Source: JACKII01 sp963807085 (GTDB taxonomy: Bacteria; Pseudomonadota; Alphaproteobacteria; Bin95). From it: 64,000 bases of DNA. The stretch is from contig CAWEBB010000016.1 of NCBI GenBank assembly GCA_963807085.1, positions 1 to 64,000 of the forward strand, given 5' to 3'. This document shows positions 43,861 through 51,683 of the stretch, in pieces; within the stretch, counting starts at the first letter, position 1; every line of letters begins with the position of its first letter. A program made the position numbers and the translations under genes. The notes under the pieces were generated by a model that saw nothing but the letters and a program-made list of their open reading frames with translations, was not told the DNA's origin and made no database searches.

Positions 43861-44690
43861 GGCGTGTGATCCCAGCTAGCGGGCGCGAAGACGGAGGGCG
43901 TTCCGGTGCTGCCCAGGGCCGATAGCACGGACTCCATGACCGCCCAGTCGCCCTGCCCGACCTCCACGACCGTCGAGCCGCCGGCGGACATGATGTCGGT
44001 GATACTGTCCTCCGAGCGCCACCAGTTGGTGCCGCTGTTGGCCGTGAAGGACTGGCAATTGCGCCAGGCCGCATTGGTGGCATCACCGGTGCAGGACGCC
44101 TGGCTGGTGTAAAGCACCGGCGGCGCCGAGTAGTAACCGCCATCACAGCAATATTCGTCCGGAATGTTGAACAGCGCGTGGGTCAACTCATGCACGACCG
44201 TGCGATAGCTGGTCGGCTCGCTGGTCGCCTTGCGGCCCCAACGGCAATCGCGCAGCGGGTTGGTGTGCAGCAGCAGCACCAGATCGGCAAAAGCACCGTC
44301 GGTATCCACCTCCGTCGGCCAGGTCACGCTCGGACAGATGCCGGTGGTGGGCGCAGCCGCGCTGCCGGCTTCCGTCATATAGTAATAGTTGAAGCGGCCG
44401 AGATTCACGTAGTAGGCATTGTTTTGCCAGTAGCCCTGCTCGATCACCAGCTCGATGTCTTCGAAAAACGCCTGCAGGTTCGCCTGGACCGACAAGTCAC
44501 CATAGGACGAGTCCGGGACAAACAGAATGTTCAGCGTGCTGGCCTGCGAGGGATCCCACTCGATCAGGCCATGCACCGTGGAGCCCGGCGAAATCGGCGG
44601 CGGCGGCGTTGCCGCATCGAACTCCACCGTGCACCCGGCCAAGCCGAGCACCAATGTCGCAGTCAGTAAAGACCGAAGACGGGGATACAT
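43857..44690 (-). CDS. M64-like zinc metallopeptidase lipoprotein
   Basis: The 277-residue protein begins with a lipoprotein signal peptide whose lipobox is LGLAGC, so it should be anchored to the envelope through Cys. LNILFVPDSSYGD and the zinc motif TVVHELTHALFNIPDEYCC (HEXXH followed by an acidic pair in DEY) match the pattern of IgA-peptidase M64 proteins (HEXXHXXXGLADEY). A disulfide-rich region with WRNCQSFTANSG follows, then DIMSAGG, a Met-containing turn expected in such peptidases. GGAGGG six bases before the ATG at 44690 supports the start. It is the first gene of a two-gene operon with the exported protein. Target proteins are unknown. Confidence 0.75.
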   Translation of the reverse strand: MYPRLRSLLTATLVLGLAGCTVEFDAATPPPPISPGSTVHGLIEWDPSQASTLNILFVPDSSYGDLSVQANLQAFFEDIELVIEQGYWQNNAYYVNLGRFNYYYMTEAGSAAAPTTGICPSVTWPTEVDTDGAFADLVLLLHTNPLRDCRWGRKATSEPTSYRTVVHELTHALFNIPDEYCCDGGYYSAPPVLYTSQASCTGDATNAAWRNCQSFTANSGTNWWRSEDSITDIMSAGGSTVVEVGQGDWAVMESVLSALGSTGTPSVFAPASWDHTP

Positions 44691-44916
44691 CGACAACCCT
44701 CCACCTATTGCGTCACTATTTGATATTAACCAATAGCGACGCAATAGCGCAAGCACAATTATTAGCATGCGGATCTGGCAGTCAGTCCGGCAGCAGCCGG
44801 GGCCCTGCATCGACCCTTGACGGGCCGGGCTTAAACGCTCTGATGTAAGGCAATTTCGTAAAGTCCGCCTCGCGGCGGGAAGCCATCACCAGGAAACGGT
44901 TACTAGGAAATTGTCT

Positions 44917-45744
44917 ATGCCGGCCACCGCCCAAAACCCGACCCCAGACTCTGTCGTCCTGACCTCCGTCGATGAACAGGGCATCGGGACTATCACGCTG
45001 AACCGCCCCAAGGTGAACAACGCCTACAACCGCGACGTGATCCAGCAGGCCATTCAGGGAGTGACGGCGTTCGCCAACGACCCGAAGGTTCGCGTCATTG
45101 TCGTGCGCGGCAACGGCCCCCATTTCCAGGCCGGCGCGGACCTGAAATGGGTGCGCTCCAATATCGAGCTGTCGCCGGAGGAGAATTTCCAGATCTCGGT
45201 CGACACCACCAACGCCATTCGCGGCCTTAACGAAGTGCCGAAGCCCACCATCGCCCTGGTGCATGGCGGTTGCTTCGGCGGCGGCACCGGCATTGCGGCA
45301 GCGTGCGACGTCGTCATTGCGTCGGAGGACGCCATTTTCGCCATCACGGAGGCGAAATGGGGCCTGATGGCGGCGCCGATCTATCCGGTGCTGCTCGGCC
45401 GGATGGGCGCGCGCCATGTGCGCCGCTACTCCATCACCTGCGAGCGCTTCGGAGCGGCCAAGGCCAAGGAACTGGGCATGGTGGACGAGGTGTGCCCGAC
45501 CGGCGGCCTGGACGAAGCGGCCGCGCCGATCATCGACGCGATCTTGCAGGCCGCCCCGGGCGGCATCGCCACCTCGAAGCAGTCGATCCTGGAATGCGCG
45601 GGCATGGTGGTGGACGAAACCTGGGCACGCGCGCTCGCCCGCGACCATGCCGGCAAGCGGCTGACGGACGAGGCGATCGAAGGCCTGATGAGCTTCATCG
45701 AAAAGCGGCCGGCCTCCTGGTACGCTCCTTACGCCAAGAAGTAA
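44917..45744 (+). CDS. Enoyl-CoA hydratase/isomerase family protein
   Basis: The 275-residue protein is a crotonase-fold enzyme. It shows GTITLNRPKVNNAYNRDV, the oxyanion-hole loop FQAGADLKWVRS and VHGGCFGGGTGIAAACDVVI with the ASEDAIFAITEAKWGL block that carries the usual Glu. It may hydrate or isomerise an acyl-CoA in fatty-acid or amino-acid breakdown; methylglutaconyl-CoA hydratase-like function is one possibility. The ATG at 44917 is preferred to the TTG at 44911 because AGGAAA stands five bases before it. It is divergent from the M64-like gene and precedes the thiamin-precursor operon but is separated from it by the riboswitch. Confidence 0.88.
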   Translation: MPATAQNPTPDSVVLTSVDEQGIGTITLNRPKVNNAYNRDVIQQAIQGVTAFANDPKVRVIVVRGNGPHFQAGADLKWVRSNIELSPEENFQISVDTTNAIRGLNEVPKPTIALVHGGCFGGGTGIAAACDVVIASEDAIFAITEAKWGLMAAPIYPVLLGRMGARHVRRYSITCERFGAAKAKELGMVDEVCPTGGLDEAAAPIIDAILQAAPGGIATSKQSILECAGMVVDETWARALARDHAGKRLTDEAIEGLMSFIEKRPASWYAPYAKK

Positions 45745-45837
45745 GGAAGTGCGTCTGCCTTTGGCGCGATGAGCGCGGGCGCTTGCCTTTCGGGGCGCCT
45801 TTCGCCACTATCGCCGCTCAACCGATTTGCGATCCGC

Positions 45838-45931
45838 ATGCGGGGGAGCCGGGTAGCGCCGGCTGAGAGGTCTCGACCAGCAAAGAGACGACCCCACGAA
45901 CCTGATCCGGCTAGGACCGGCGTAGGGAGAC
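45838..45931 (+). promoter_or_regulatory. TPP riboswitch (THI element)
   Basis: The conserved pieces are all present in order: GGGGGAGCC, GCCGGCTGAGAGG, GACCCCACGAACCTGATC, then CCGGCTAGGACCGGCGTAGGGA. CTGAGA and CCTGATC are the pyrimidine-sensing and pyrophosphate-sensing cores. The final AGGGAGA also serves as the ribosome-binding site of the downstream gene, so TPP binding should block translation of the importer genes. Confidence 0.95.
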
Positions 45932-45938
45932 GTGCTTC

Positions 45939-46712
45939 TTGTCGAACCATTCTGGGGCTAAAGCCCGGCCGTCAATATGGGTGCCCGGCCTCTTCATCGA
46001 GGCCGCCGATCTTACCTATGATGGCGTCTCGCTTTTCAAAAATCTAACGCTCGAACTGGCGCCGGGAGAATGGACCGGGCTGTTGGGAGACAGTGGCGTC
46101 GGCAAATCCACGCTGCTGCGCATCGCCGCCGGATTGGATGCCGGACCGGGTGATTATGGCGCGCGCCTGAGCGATGGCAGCGCCGCCGAGGGACATGTCG
46201 CCCTGATGGCACAGCGCGACGCGCTACTCCCTTGGTTGTCCGTGCGGGAAAATGCCTGCCTCGGCGATCGGCTCCGGGGCAGCGATTCATCGGCGGACCG
46301 TGAGCGCGCCCGCGCCTTGTTGGCCGAGGTGGGGCTCGCGGATTATCTGCATGCCAAGCCGGCAACCCTGTCCGGCGGGATGCGGCAGCGGGTGGCCCTG
46401 GTGCGCACGCTGATCGAAGACCGGCCGATCGTTCTGCTCGACGAGCCGTTCGCGGCGCTTGACGCGCTGACCCGACATCGGATGCAAGATCTCTCGGCGC
46501 GGCTGCTGGCAGGCCGCACGGTGCTGCACGTCACGCACGACCCGCTGGAGGCGCTGCGCCTGTCGCATAGGATCGTCATGCTGGAAGGCCGGCCCGCCCG
46601 TATCAGAGACGAGGCCGCCCCTTCCGGCCAGCCGCCGCGGCCGGCCGACGACCGGGAAGTCGCCCGGCGGCACGGCATTCTGCTGAACCAGCTTCTGAAT
46701 CCGGCGCCATGA
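45939..46712 (+). CDS. thiZ: Thiamin-precursor ABC transporter, ATP-binding protein
   Basis: The 257-residue ATPase has Walker A GDSGVGKSTLLRI, the Q-loop LMAQRDALLPWLSVREN, the signature ATLSGGMRQRVALVRTL, Walker B PIVLLDEPFAALDAL and the H-loop LHVTHDPLEALRL. It powers import through the thiX permease. The start is a TTG, chosen because the riboswitch's AGGGAGA lies nine bases before it and no in-frame ATG is nearby. The start of thiX overlaps its stop (ATGA). Position directly after a TPP riboswitch makes the HMP or formylaminopyrimidine importer ThiXYZ the best call. Confidence 0.9.
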   Translation: MSNHSGAKARPSIWVPGLFIEAADLTYDGVSLFKNLTLELAPGEWTGLLGDSGVGKSTLLRIAAGLDAGPGDYGARLSDGSAAEGHVALMAQRDALLPWLSVRENACLGDRLRGSDSSADRERARALLAEVGLADYLHAKPATLSGGMRQRVALVRTLIEDRPIVLLDEPFAALDALTRHRMQDLSARLLAGRTVLHVTHDPLEALRLSHRIVMLEGRPARIRDEAAPSGQPPRPADDREVARRHGILLNQLLNPAP

Positions 46713-47456
46713 CCTGGCTTCGCCCCCTTCTCATTGCGGCCGCCCTGCTGGCAGTCTGGCAGGCCATCGTCTGGCTGACGGATGCGCCCACATTCATCCT
46801 GCCCGGCCCTGTTGCGGTGCTGGTGACGCTCGCCGAGCGCGCGGACGTGATCTTGAAACACGCATGGGTCACGGGCGCGGAAGTCCTGTTGGGATTGGCG
46901 CTCGGCACGGCGCTGGGCGTTGTCACGGCCCTCGCCATGGCCGCAATTCCCGGTGCCCCCCGCTGGCTGCTGCCGGTCTTGGTCGCGAGCCAAGCCGTTC
47001 CCGTCTTTGCCATTGCGCCTTTGTTGGTGCTTTGGCTCGACTACGGCATGACCAGCAAGGTCGCGATGGCAACCCTGATCATCTATTTCCCGGTCACTGC
47101 TGCCTTCTTCGATGGCTTGCGCCGGACAGAGCCGGATTGGCTGGCGCTCGCGCAAACCATGGGTGCCGGCCGGCTGGCGACGCTCCGCCATATGCGCGTA
47201 CCCGCCGCTTTGCCCAGCCTGGCTTCCGGCCTGCGGGTCGCCGCTTCGGTTGCCCCCATCGGCGCCGTCGTCGGCGAATGGGTCGGGTCGGAGGCGGGGC
47301 TTGGCTACCTGATGCTGCACGCCAACGCCCGCATGCAGACCGACTTGATGTTCGCCGCCCTGTTCGTTCTCACCCTGGGCGCGGTCGCGCTCTATTTCAC
47401 CCTGGATTGGGGCCTGAAACGCCTCATCCCCTGGCAACCGGAGACTTCTCAAGTAA
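46709..47456 (+). CDS. thiX: Thiamin-precursor ABC transporter, permease (frameshift near the end)
   Basis: The permease of about 248 residues has six hydrophobic segments and the BPD_transp_1 EAA-like loop (TMGAGRLATLRHMRVPAALP). As read, the frame runs on to 47542 through an unlikely Arg-rich tail overlapping thiY by 77 bases. Removing one base near 47441 gives the ending PWQPRLLK with a stop at 47454-47456, nine bases before thiY, which is far more natural. It couples to thiZ by an ATGA overlap and passes substrate from the ThiY binding protein across the inner membrane. Confidence 0.88.
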
Positions 47457-47465
47457 GGATTCTCA

Positions 47466-48413
47466 ATGCTTCGTTTCATGTTTGTCAAAGGCACGCTCGC
47501 CGTCGCCCTGTCCCTCGCAGCGATCGGCGCTCAAGCGGCTGAACTGAAGGTGATGCTGGACTGGTTCGTTAATCCCGACCACGGCCCGCTCTACGTCGCG
47601 CAGGAACGCGGCTATTTCAAAGACGCTGGCCTGGAGGTGGTGTTGCAGCCGCCGGCCGACCCTAACGATCCCCCAAAGCTGGTGGCAGCGCGCAAATATG
47701 ACTTGGCGGTCAGCTATCAGCCGCAACTGCACATTCAGGTTAGCGAAGGGCTGCCGCTGGTCCGTATTGCCACTTTGATCGCGACGCCGCTGAACACGCT
47801 GATTGTGCTCAAAGACGGACCGATCAAACAAATAGCCGACCTGAAGGGGAAACGGGTCGGTTTTTCGGTCGGCGGGGTGGAGGACGCGCTGCTGGGCTCC
47901 ATGCTTCGGCATCATGGACTGAGCATGGCCGACGTTACCCTGGTGAACGTCAACTGGTCGTTATCGCCAAGTCTGATCACCGGCAAGGTCGATGCCGTCA
48001 TCGGCGGCTACCGCAATTTTGAGCTGAACCAAATGGATATTGCCGGCTACCCCGGCCGGGCTTTTTATATCGAGGAAGAAGGCGTGCCGTCCTATGACGA
48101 ATTGATCGTTATCGCGCACAAGGACACCTTGGCCGATCCTCGCTTCAAGGCATTCAACGAGGCCATCGAACGGGGCGTGCAATACATGGTCAACCATCCG
48201 GAAGAGGCCTGGAAGCTGTTCCTAAAGGGCAACGGGGATCTGGATGACGAACTGAACCGCCGCGCTTGGGCCGACACGCTGCCGCGCTTTGCGTTGCGTC
48301 CAGCCGCCCTGGATTTTGGCCGTTACCAGCGCTTTGCCGACATGCTGGTAGAGCGGGGGCTGATCTCCGATGCGCCGCCGGTGGCTAGCTATGCGGTGGA
48401 TCTGGGTCGTTAA
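47466..48413 (+). CDS. thiY: Thiamin-precursor ABC transporter, substrate-binding protein
   Basis: The 315-residue protein starts with a signal peptide (GTLAVALSLAAIGAQA) and is of the NMT1/THI5-like binding-protein type: KVMLDWFVNPDHGPLYVAQE, AARKYDLAVSYQPQLHIQVS, PIKQIADLKGKRVGFSVGG and the loop NVNWSLSPSLITGKVDAVIG. ThiY proteins bind N-formyl-4-amino-5-aminomethyl-2-methylpyrimidine or HMP. AAGGA lies before the ATG. It is the last gene of the riboswitch-controlled operon. No thiamin synthesis gene follows here, so salvage of the pyrimidine unit is inferred. Confidence 0.9.
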   Translation: MLRFMFVKGTLAVALSLAAIGAQAAELKVMLDWFVNPDHGPLYVAQERGYFKDAGLEVVLQPPADPNDPPKLVAARKYDLAVSYQPQLHIQVSEGLPLVRIATLIATPLNTLIVLKDGPIKQIADLKGKRVGFSVGGVEDALLGSMLRHHGLSMADVTLVNVNWSLSPSLITGKVDAVIGGYRNFELNQMDIAGYPGRAFYIEEEGVPSYDELIVIAHKDTLADPRFKAFNEAIERGVQYMVNHPEEAWKLFLKGNGDLDDELNRRAWADTLPRFALRPAALDFGRYQRFADMLVERGLISDAPPVASYAVDLGR

Positions 48414-48442
48414 GGCGCGCCGCCGGCCGCCCCGGCCTGTCT

Positions 48443-49111
48443 TTACCCTGCGGGGACGGGCCTGCCGGTCAGGCTCGCGCGCTCCGAGAGTTCAATCCAG
48501 TTACCGTCCGCGTCGCGCACAAAGCTGTAGCGGACTTGGCCGACGGTCCGCGCCGCGGCTCCGACTTCCACGCCCTGGCGTTCGAGTTCGGCAGTCATGC
48601 GGTCGCAATCGAAAATCTGCACGGTCATGTAGCGCAGCCCCTTTTCCCGCCAGCCGGGCGCAAAGGGCGCCTCGCCCGCCGACGCTTCGATGCGGCTAGC
48701 GCCCAAACGAAACGCGTGCACGCCATCGGCCTCCAGGCCCAGGCATTCCCCGTAGAAGCGGTCGAAGGCGTCCAGGTCGTTCGCCACGACATGCAGGGTC
48801 AAGTTCGCAGCGGCTTCGGGGCGCAAGCGCACCGGCACCGCATCCGGCGTCCCCAGATCGGCGCTGCGGGCGGCGGCCAGGGTCAGGCCGCGATAGCCGG
48901 CGGCCGGCGCATCCGGCAATGGCGTGCGGGTGTGGTTCACCTTGACGATGCTGTCGCCCTGCCGCCAGCGGTGCTGATGAAAGCCGCCGCCGAGCTTCGC
49001 CAGATGGTCATAGGCGAGGCCGACTTCCTCGCCCCAAAAGGCGGTATGGGCGTCAATCCGATTGGTCGCGAAGCCGACATCGAAAGCGGCTTTGGCAAAA
49101 ACGCGGGCCAT
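48443..49111 (-). CDS. VOC-family protein (glyoxalase/bleomycin resistance fold)
   Basis: The 222-residue protein has two vicinal-oxygen-chelate units: KAAFDVGFATNRIDAHTAFW with GGFHQHRWRQGDS, and NLTLHVVANDLDAFDRFYGE with GLRYMTVQIFDCDRM and VRDADGNWIELSER. The His and Glu positions of a metal site are present in the usual places. The family covers glyoxalases, dioxygenases, epimerases and resistance proteins, so no reaction is assigned. AGAGGAAAA precedes the ATG at 49111. It follows the SAF oxidoreductase gene on the same strand after 35 bases, so the two may share a transcript. Confidence 0.82.
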   Translation of the reverse strand: MARVFAKAAFDVGFATNRIDAHTAFWGEEVGLAYDHLAKLGGGFHQHRWRQGDSIVKVNHTRTPLPDAPAAGYRGLTLAAARSADLGTPDAVPVRLRPEAAANLTLHVVANDLDAFDRFYGECLGLEADGVHAFRLGASRIEASAGEAPFAPGWREKGLRYMTVQIFDCDRMTAELERQGVEVGAAARTVGQVRYSFVRDADGNWIELSERASLTGRPVPAG

Positions 49112-49145
49112 GCGAGTTTTCCTCTTCCCGGTCCTCTGCTCAATA

Positions 49146-50513
49146 TCAGTGTCCACGTTCGTGACTGAACCACACGCTGGAAGCGTCCTGCTCCATTTCC
49201 CGGCGCAGCTTATAGGCGGCAGAGGTCTGGTCGGCTTCGACGTCGGCCCAGGTCACCGGCTGACCGTCCGGCACGTTGCGCAGCAGTTTGACGTTGTGGG
49301 CGAGGCCAAGCGGTAGCATGCCGGCCGCGACCGATGTCTTCGCCGGGCGCAGGCCGCCCGAGACGGTGTAGCCGCCTTCGCCGTCCAGCATCTCGCCGGC
49401 TTTCAGATCCCGCTTGGCGAGCGCCACCACGTCGCCGATGAAGTGGCGCGCGACCCCGGTCGCCTCGCCGCGCAGGCCGATGGAGGCGACCGAATAAGCC
49501 AGTTCCAGGCCGATCAGGTGCCATTTCTTGTAGAGCGTCATGTAGCGACCGCTCAGGTCGGTCGTCACCTGGTATTCCTCGAAGCAATTGCGGATATAGT
49601 CGCTGTCGCCGCGGAAGCAGACCCAGACGCCCTTGCGGATGTCGTTCGCGATCGGCGTGCCGTCGCGTTGCAGGCTGGAGACCACCTCAACCATGCCCTC
49701 GCGCTCCAACACGCCGCCTTCGCTCTGGGGCCGCATCAGGGTCGGGATGTCGTCGACCGAGCCAGGCGGCAGCAGCAGCCCTTCCGCCGGCACGCCGAGG
49801 CCGGTGGCATTGGCGATGGCTGCGGACTCGATGGCGGGCTTGGAGCCGTCCAGGAAGGCATTAAACATCTTCGGGTTCAGCCGCCCTCGCTCGGCCTGCT
49901 CTGCGGTAAGGCCCCAGTAATCCCAGACCGTTTCCGGGGTCGATTGCCGGTATTCCGGCAGCCATTTGTGGCCGCGTCCGGCGGCGGTCACGAGAAAGCC
50001 GCAGGTGCGCGCCCAGTCCACCAGGTCGCAGGCGAGCGCCGGCTGGTCGCCATAGGCCATGGAGTAGAGCACGCCCGCCGCTTCGGCCCGTCTCGCCAGA
50101 CCATAGCCGCAGAAGGCGTCGGCCTCGACCGTGACGTTGACCACATGCTTACCGGCGTCGAACGCGGCCAGGCAGTGCTCGACCGCGGCGGGCGGATAGC
50201 CGGTGGCCTCGATCACGATTTCAACTGCGGCATGCTGGATGAGGGCCATGGCATCGTCGGTGACACAGGTCGCACCGCTCCTCGCGGCCTCGTCCAGGCT
50301 CGCGGCGGCGTATTTCTCTTGCCCCCAGCCCACATAGTCAAGGTTGGAGCGCGCGTTCTCCGGGCGCAGGTCCGCGATGCCCACGATATGAACGCCCGGC
50401 ACGCGCTGCGCCTGAGCCAGGAACATGGAGCCGAACTTGCCCGCCCCGATCAGGCCCACGCGGATCGGGTTGCCTTGCTCGGCGCGTTGTTGGAGTTGCA
50501 GGAACAGGCTCAT
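49146..50513 (-). CDS. NAD(P)-dependent oxidoreductase with SAF domain (homoserine dehydrogenase-like)
   Basis: The 455-residue protein has an N-terminal Rossmann domain (IRVGLIGAGKFGSMFLAQ, IVGIADLRPENARS, EIVIEATGYPPAAVEHCLAA) and an alpha/beta dimerisation part with AAGRGHKWLPEYRQSTPETV. A C-terminal SAF-like domain follows (GDVVALAKRDLKAGEMLDGE, AAGMLPLGLAHNVKLLRNV). Proteins with this combination occur in sugar-acid and apiose-type catabolism, but their substrates are mostly unknown. The ATG at 50513 follows a GAGAGAAAAG sequence. It is divergent from the metallo-hydrolase gene at 50678. Confidence 0.8.
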   Translation of the reverse strand: MSLFLQLQQRAEQGNPIRVGLIGAGKFGSMFLAQAQRVPGVHIVGIADLRPENARSNLDYVGWGQEKYAAASLDEAARSGATCVTDDAMALIQHAAVEIVIEATGYPPAAVEHCLAAFDAGKHVVNVTVEADAFCGYGLARRAEAAGVLYSMAYGDQPALACDLVDWARTCGFLVTAAGRGHKWLPEYRQSTPETVWDYWGLTAEQAERGRLNPKMFNAFLDGSKPAIESAAIANATGLGVPAEGLLLPPGSVDDIPTLMRPQSEGGVLEREGMVEVVSSLQRDGTPIANDIRKGVWVCFRGDSDYIRNCFEEYQVTTDLSGRYMTLYKKWHLIGLELAYSVASIGLRGEATGVARHFIGDVVALAKRDLKAGEMLDGEGGYTVSGGLRPAKTSVAAGMLPLGLAHNVKLLRNVPDGQPVTWADVEADQTSAAYKLRREMEQDASSVWFSHERGH

Positions 50514-50677
50514 AAGCTTTTCTCTCGTGCGCGGGCGACGGCATAACCAGACGAGGCCATATCTTCGGATACAAGCTCCCGTAGCGCTCAGCAACCGGCG
50601 CGGCTCGACAGGTGTGGCGGTCCGTTCTAGCGTTAGTGCGGCCTCAACAGGTGGCCAGGAAAACAGCGGAGGTAACA

Positions 50678-51649
50678 ATGCGTTTGTCAACTATCCTACT
50701 GGCGGCGGCCGTAGCCGTCGGCCCGTTTGTGATGACTGGGCCTTCCATGGCGCAGAATGTCAAAGTCACGCCGTTGGGCGGCGTCGACGGCGAATTCTGC
50801 CGATTGGACCGGGCAATGATCTTCGAAGATCCGAACGGCACGCGTATCCTCTATGACGCCGGGCGCACGGTCGCCGGCGGGGACGATCCGCGGCTTGGCA
50901 AGATCGATGTTATTCTGGTCAGTCACATGCATGGCGACCACGCCGGCGACCGGCACATGAAAGCGCCGAACTCCGGCACGTGCGGCATATCGGATTTCTC
51001 GGTCGATGCCACACCAAACTCCAACACCGTCAACATTGCGCTGGCGAAGGACGCCGCGATCGTCACGGGGAGTGAAATGCCGCCCTTCTTCGCCGGCAAG
51101 CTCAAGGCCAACGGCGGCGATCCGGCAAAGTCGATGCTGGTCCGTTTCGGCGCCACGAAAACGGTTGGCGGTGTGGGCATTTCCACCGTTCCGGCCACGC
51201 ACAGCAACGGTCTGTCGCCCGCATTTATTGGCGGCGAATTGGGTGAGCACATGAAAGCAGCGGGTATCGGCGGCTATGTCGGCCCGCCCACCGGCTATGT
51301 GCTGACCTTCAGCAACGGCCTGGTGGTCTATCTGTCCGGCGACACGGGTATGACCGCGGAGCAGGATGTGGTGGTCCGCGGTCACTATGGTGCCGAACTG
51401 ACGGTGATGAATATTGGCGACACTTTCACCACCGGCCCGATGGAAGCTGCCTATGTGGTGAACGAGTTGGTCAAGCCCGCGAGCGTCATCGCCTCCCACG
51501 CCAATGAGGAAGCAACGACGGACGGTAAGGTCATTGCCGGGACTCGCACTGAAACTTTCATCAACGCCGCAACCATGCCGGTCCACGTGCCGCTCAGCGG
51601 CGTGACGATGTCGTTCGACGGGAACGGCAAGTGCGTGGACGGCTGTTAG
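50678..51649 (+). CDS. Exported metallo-beta-lactamase-fold hydrolase
   Basis: The 323-residue protein has a signal peptide (STILLAAAVAVGPFVMTGPS, cleavage after SMA). The MBL motif is complete: VILVSHMHGDHAGDRH supplies three ligands, the later His is in VPATHSNGLS, the Asp in YLSGDTGMT and the last His in VIASHANEEA. Low-molecular lactonase, phosphodiesterase or esterase activity in the periplasm is possible. GGAGG lies six bases before the ATG. It is a single-gene unit divergent from the SAF oxidoreductase. The relation to neighbours is unclear. Confidence 0.88.
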   Translation: MRLSTILLAAAVAVGPFVMTGPSMAQNVKVTPLGGVDGEFCRLDRAMIFEDPNGTRILYDAGRTVAGGDDPRLGKIDVILVSHMHGDHAGDRHMKAPNSGTCGISDFSVDATPNSNTVNIALAKDAAIVTGSEMPPFFAGKLKANGGDPAKSMLVRFGATKTVGGVGISTVPATHSNGLSPAFIGGELGEHMKAAGIGGYVGPPTGYVLTFSNGLVVYLSGDTGMTAEQDVVVRGHYGAELTVMNIGDTFTTGPMEAAYVVNELVKPASVIASHANEEATTDGKVIAGTRTETFINAATMPVHVPLSGVTMSFDGNGKCVDGC

Positions 51650-51683
51650 GGCGGATTTTTTTTGGGCCTGACCGCCGCGAAAC

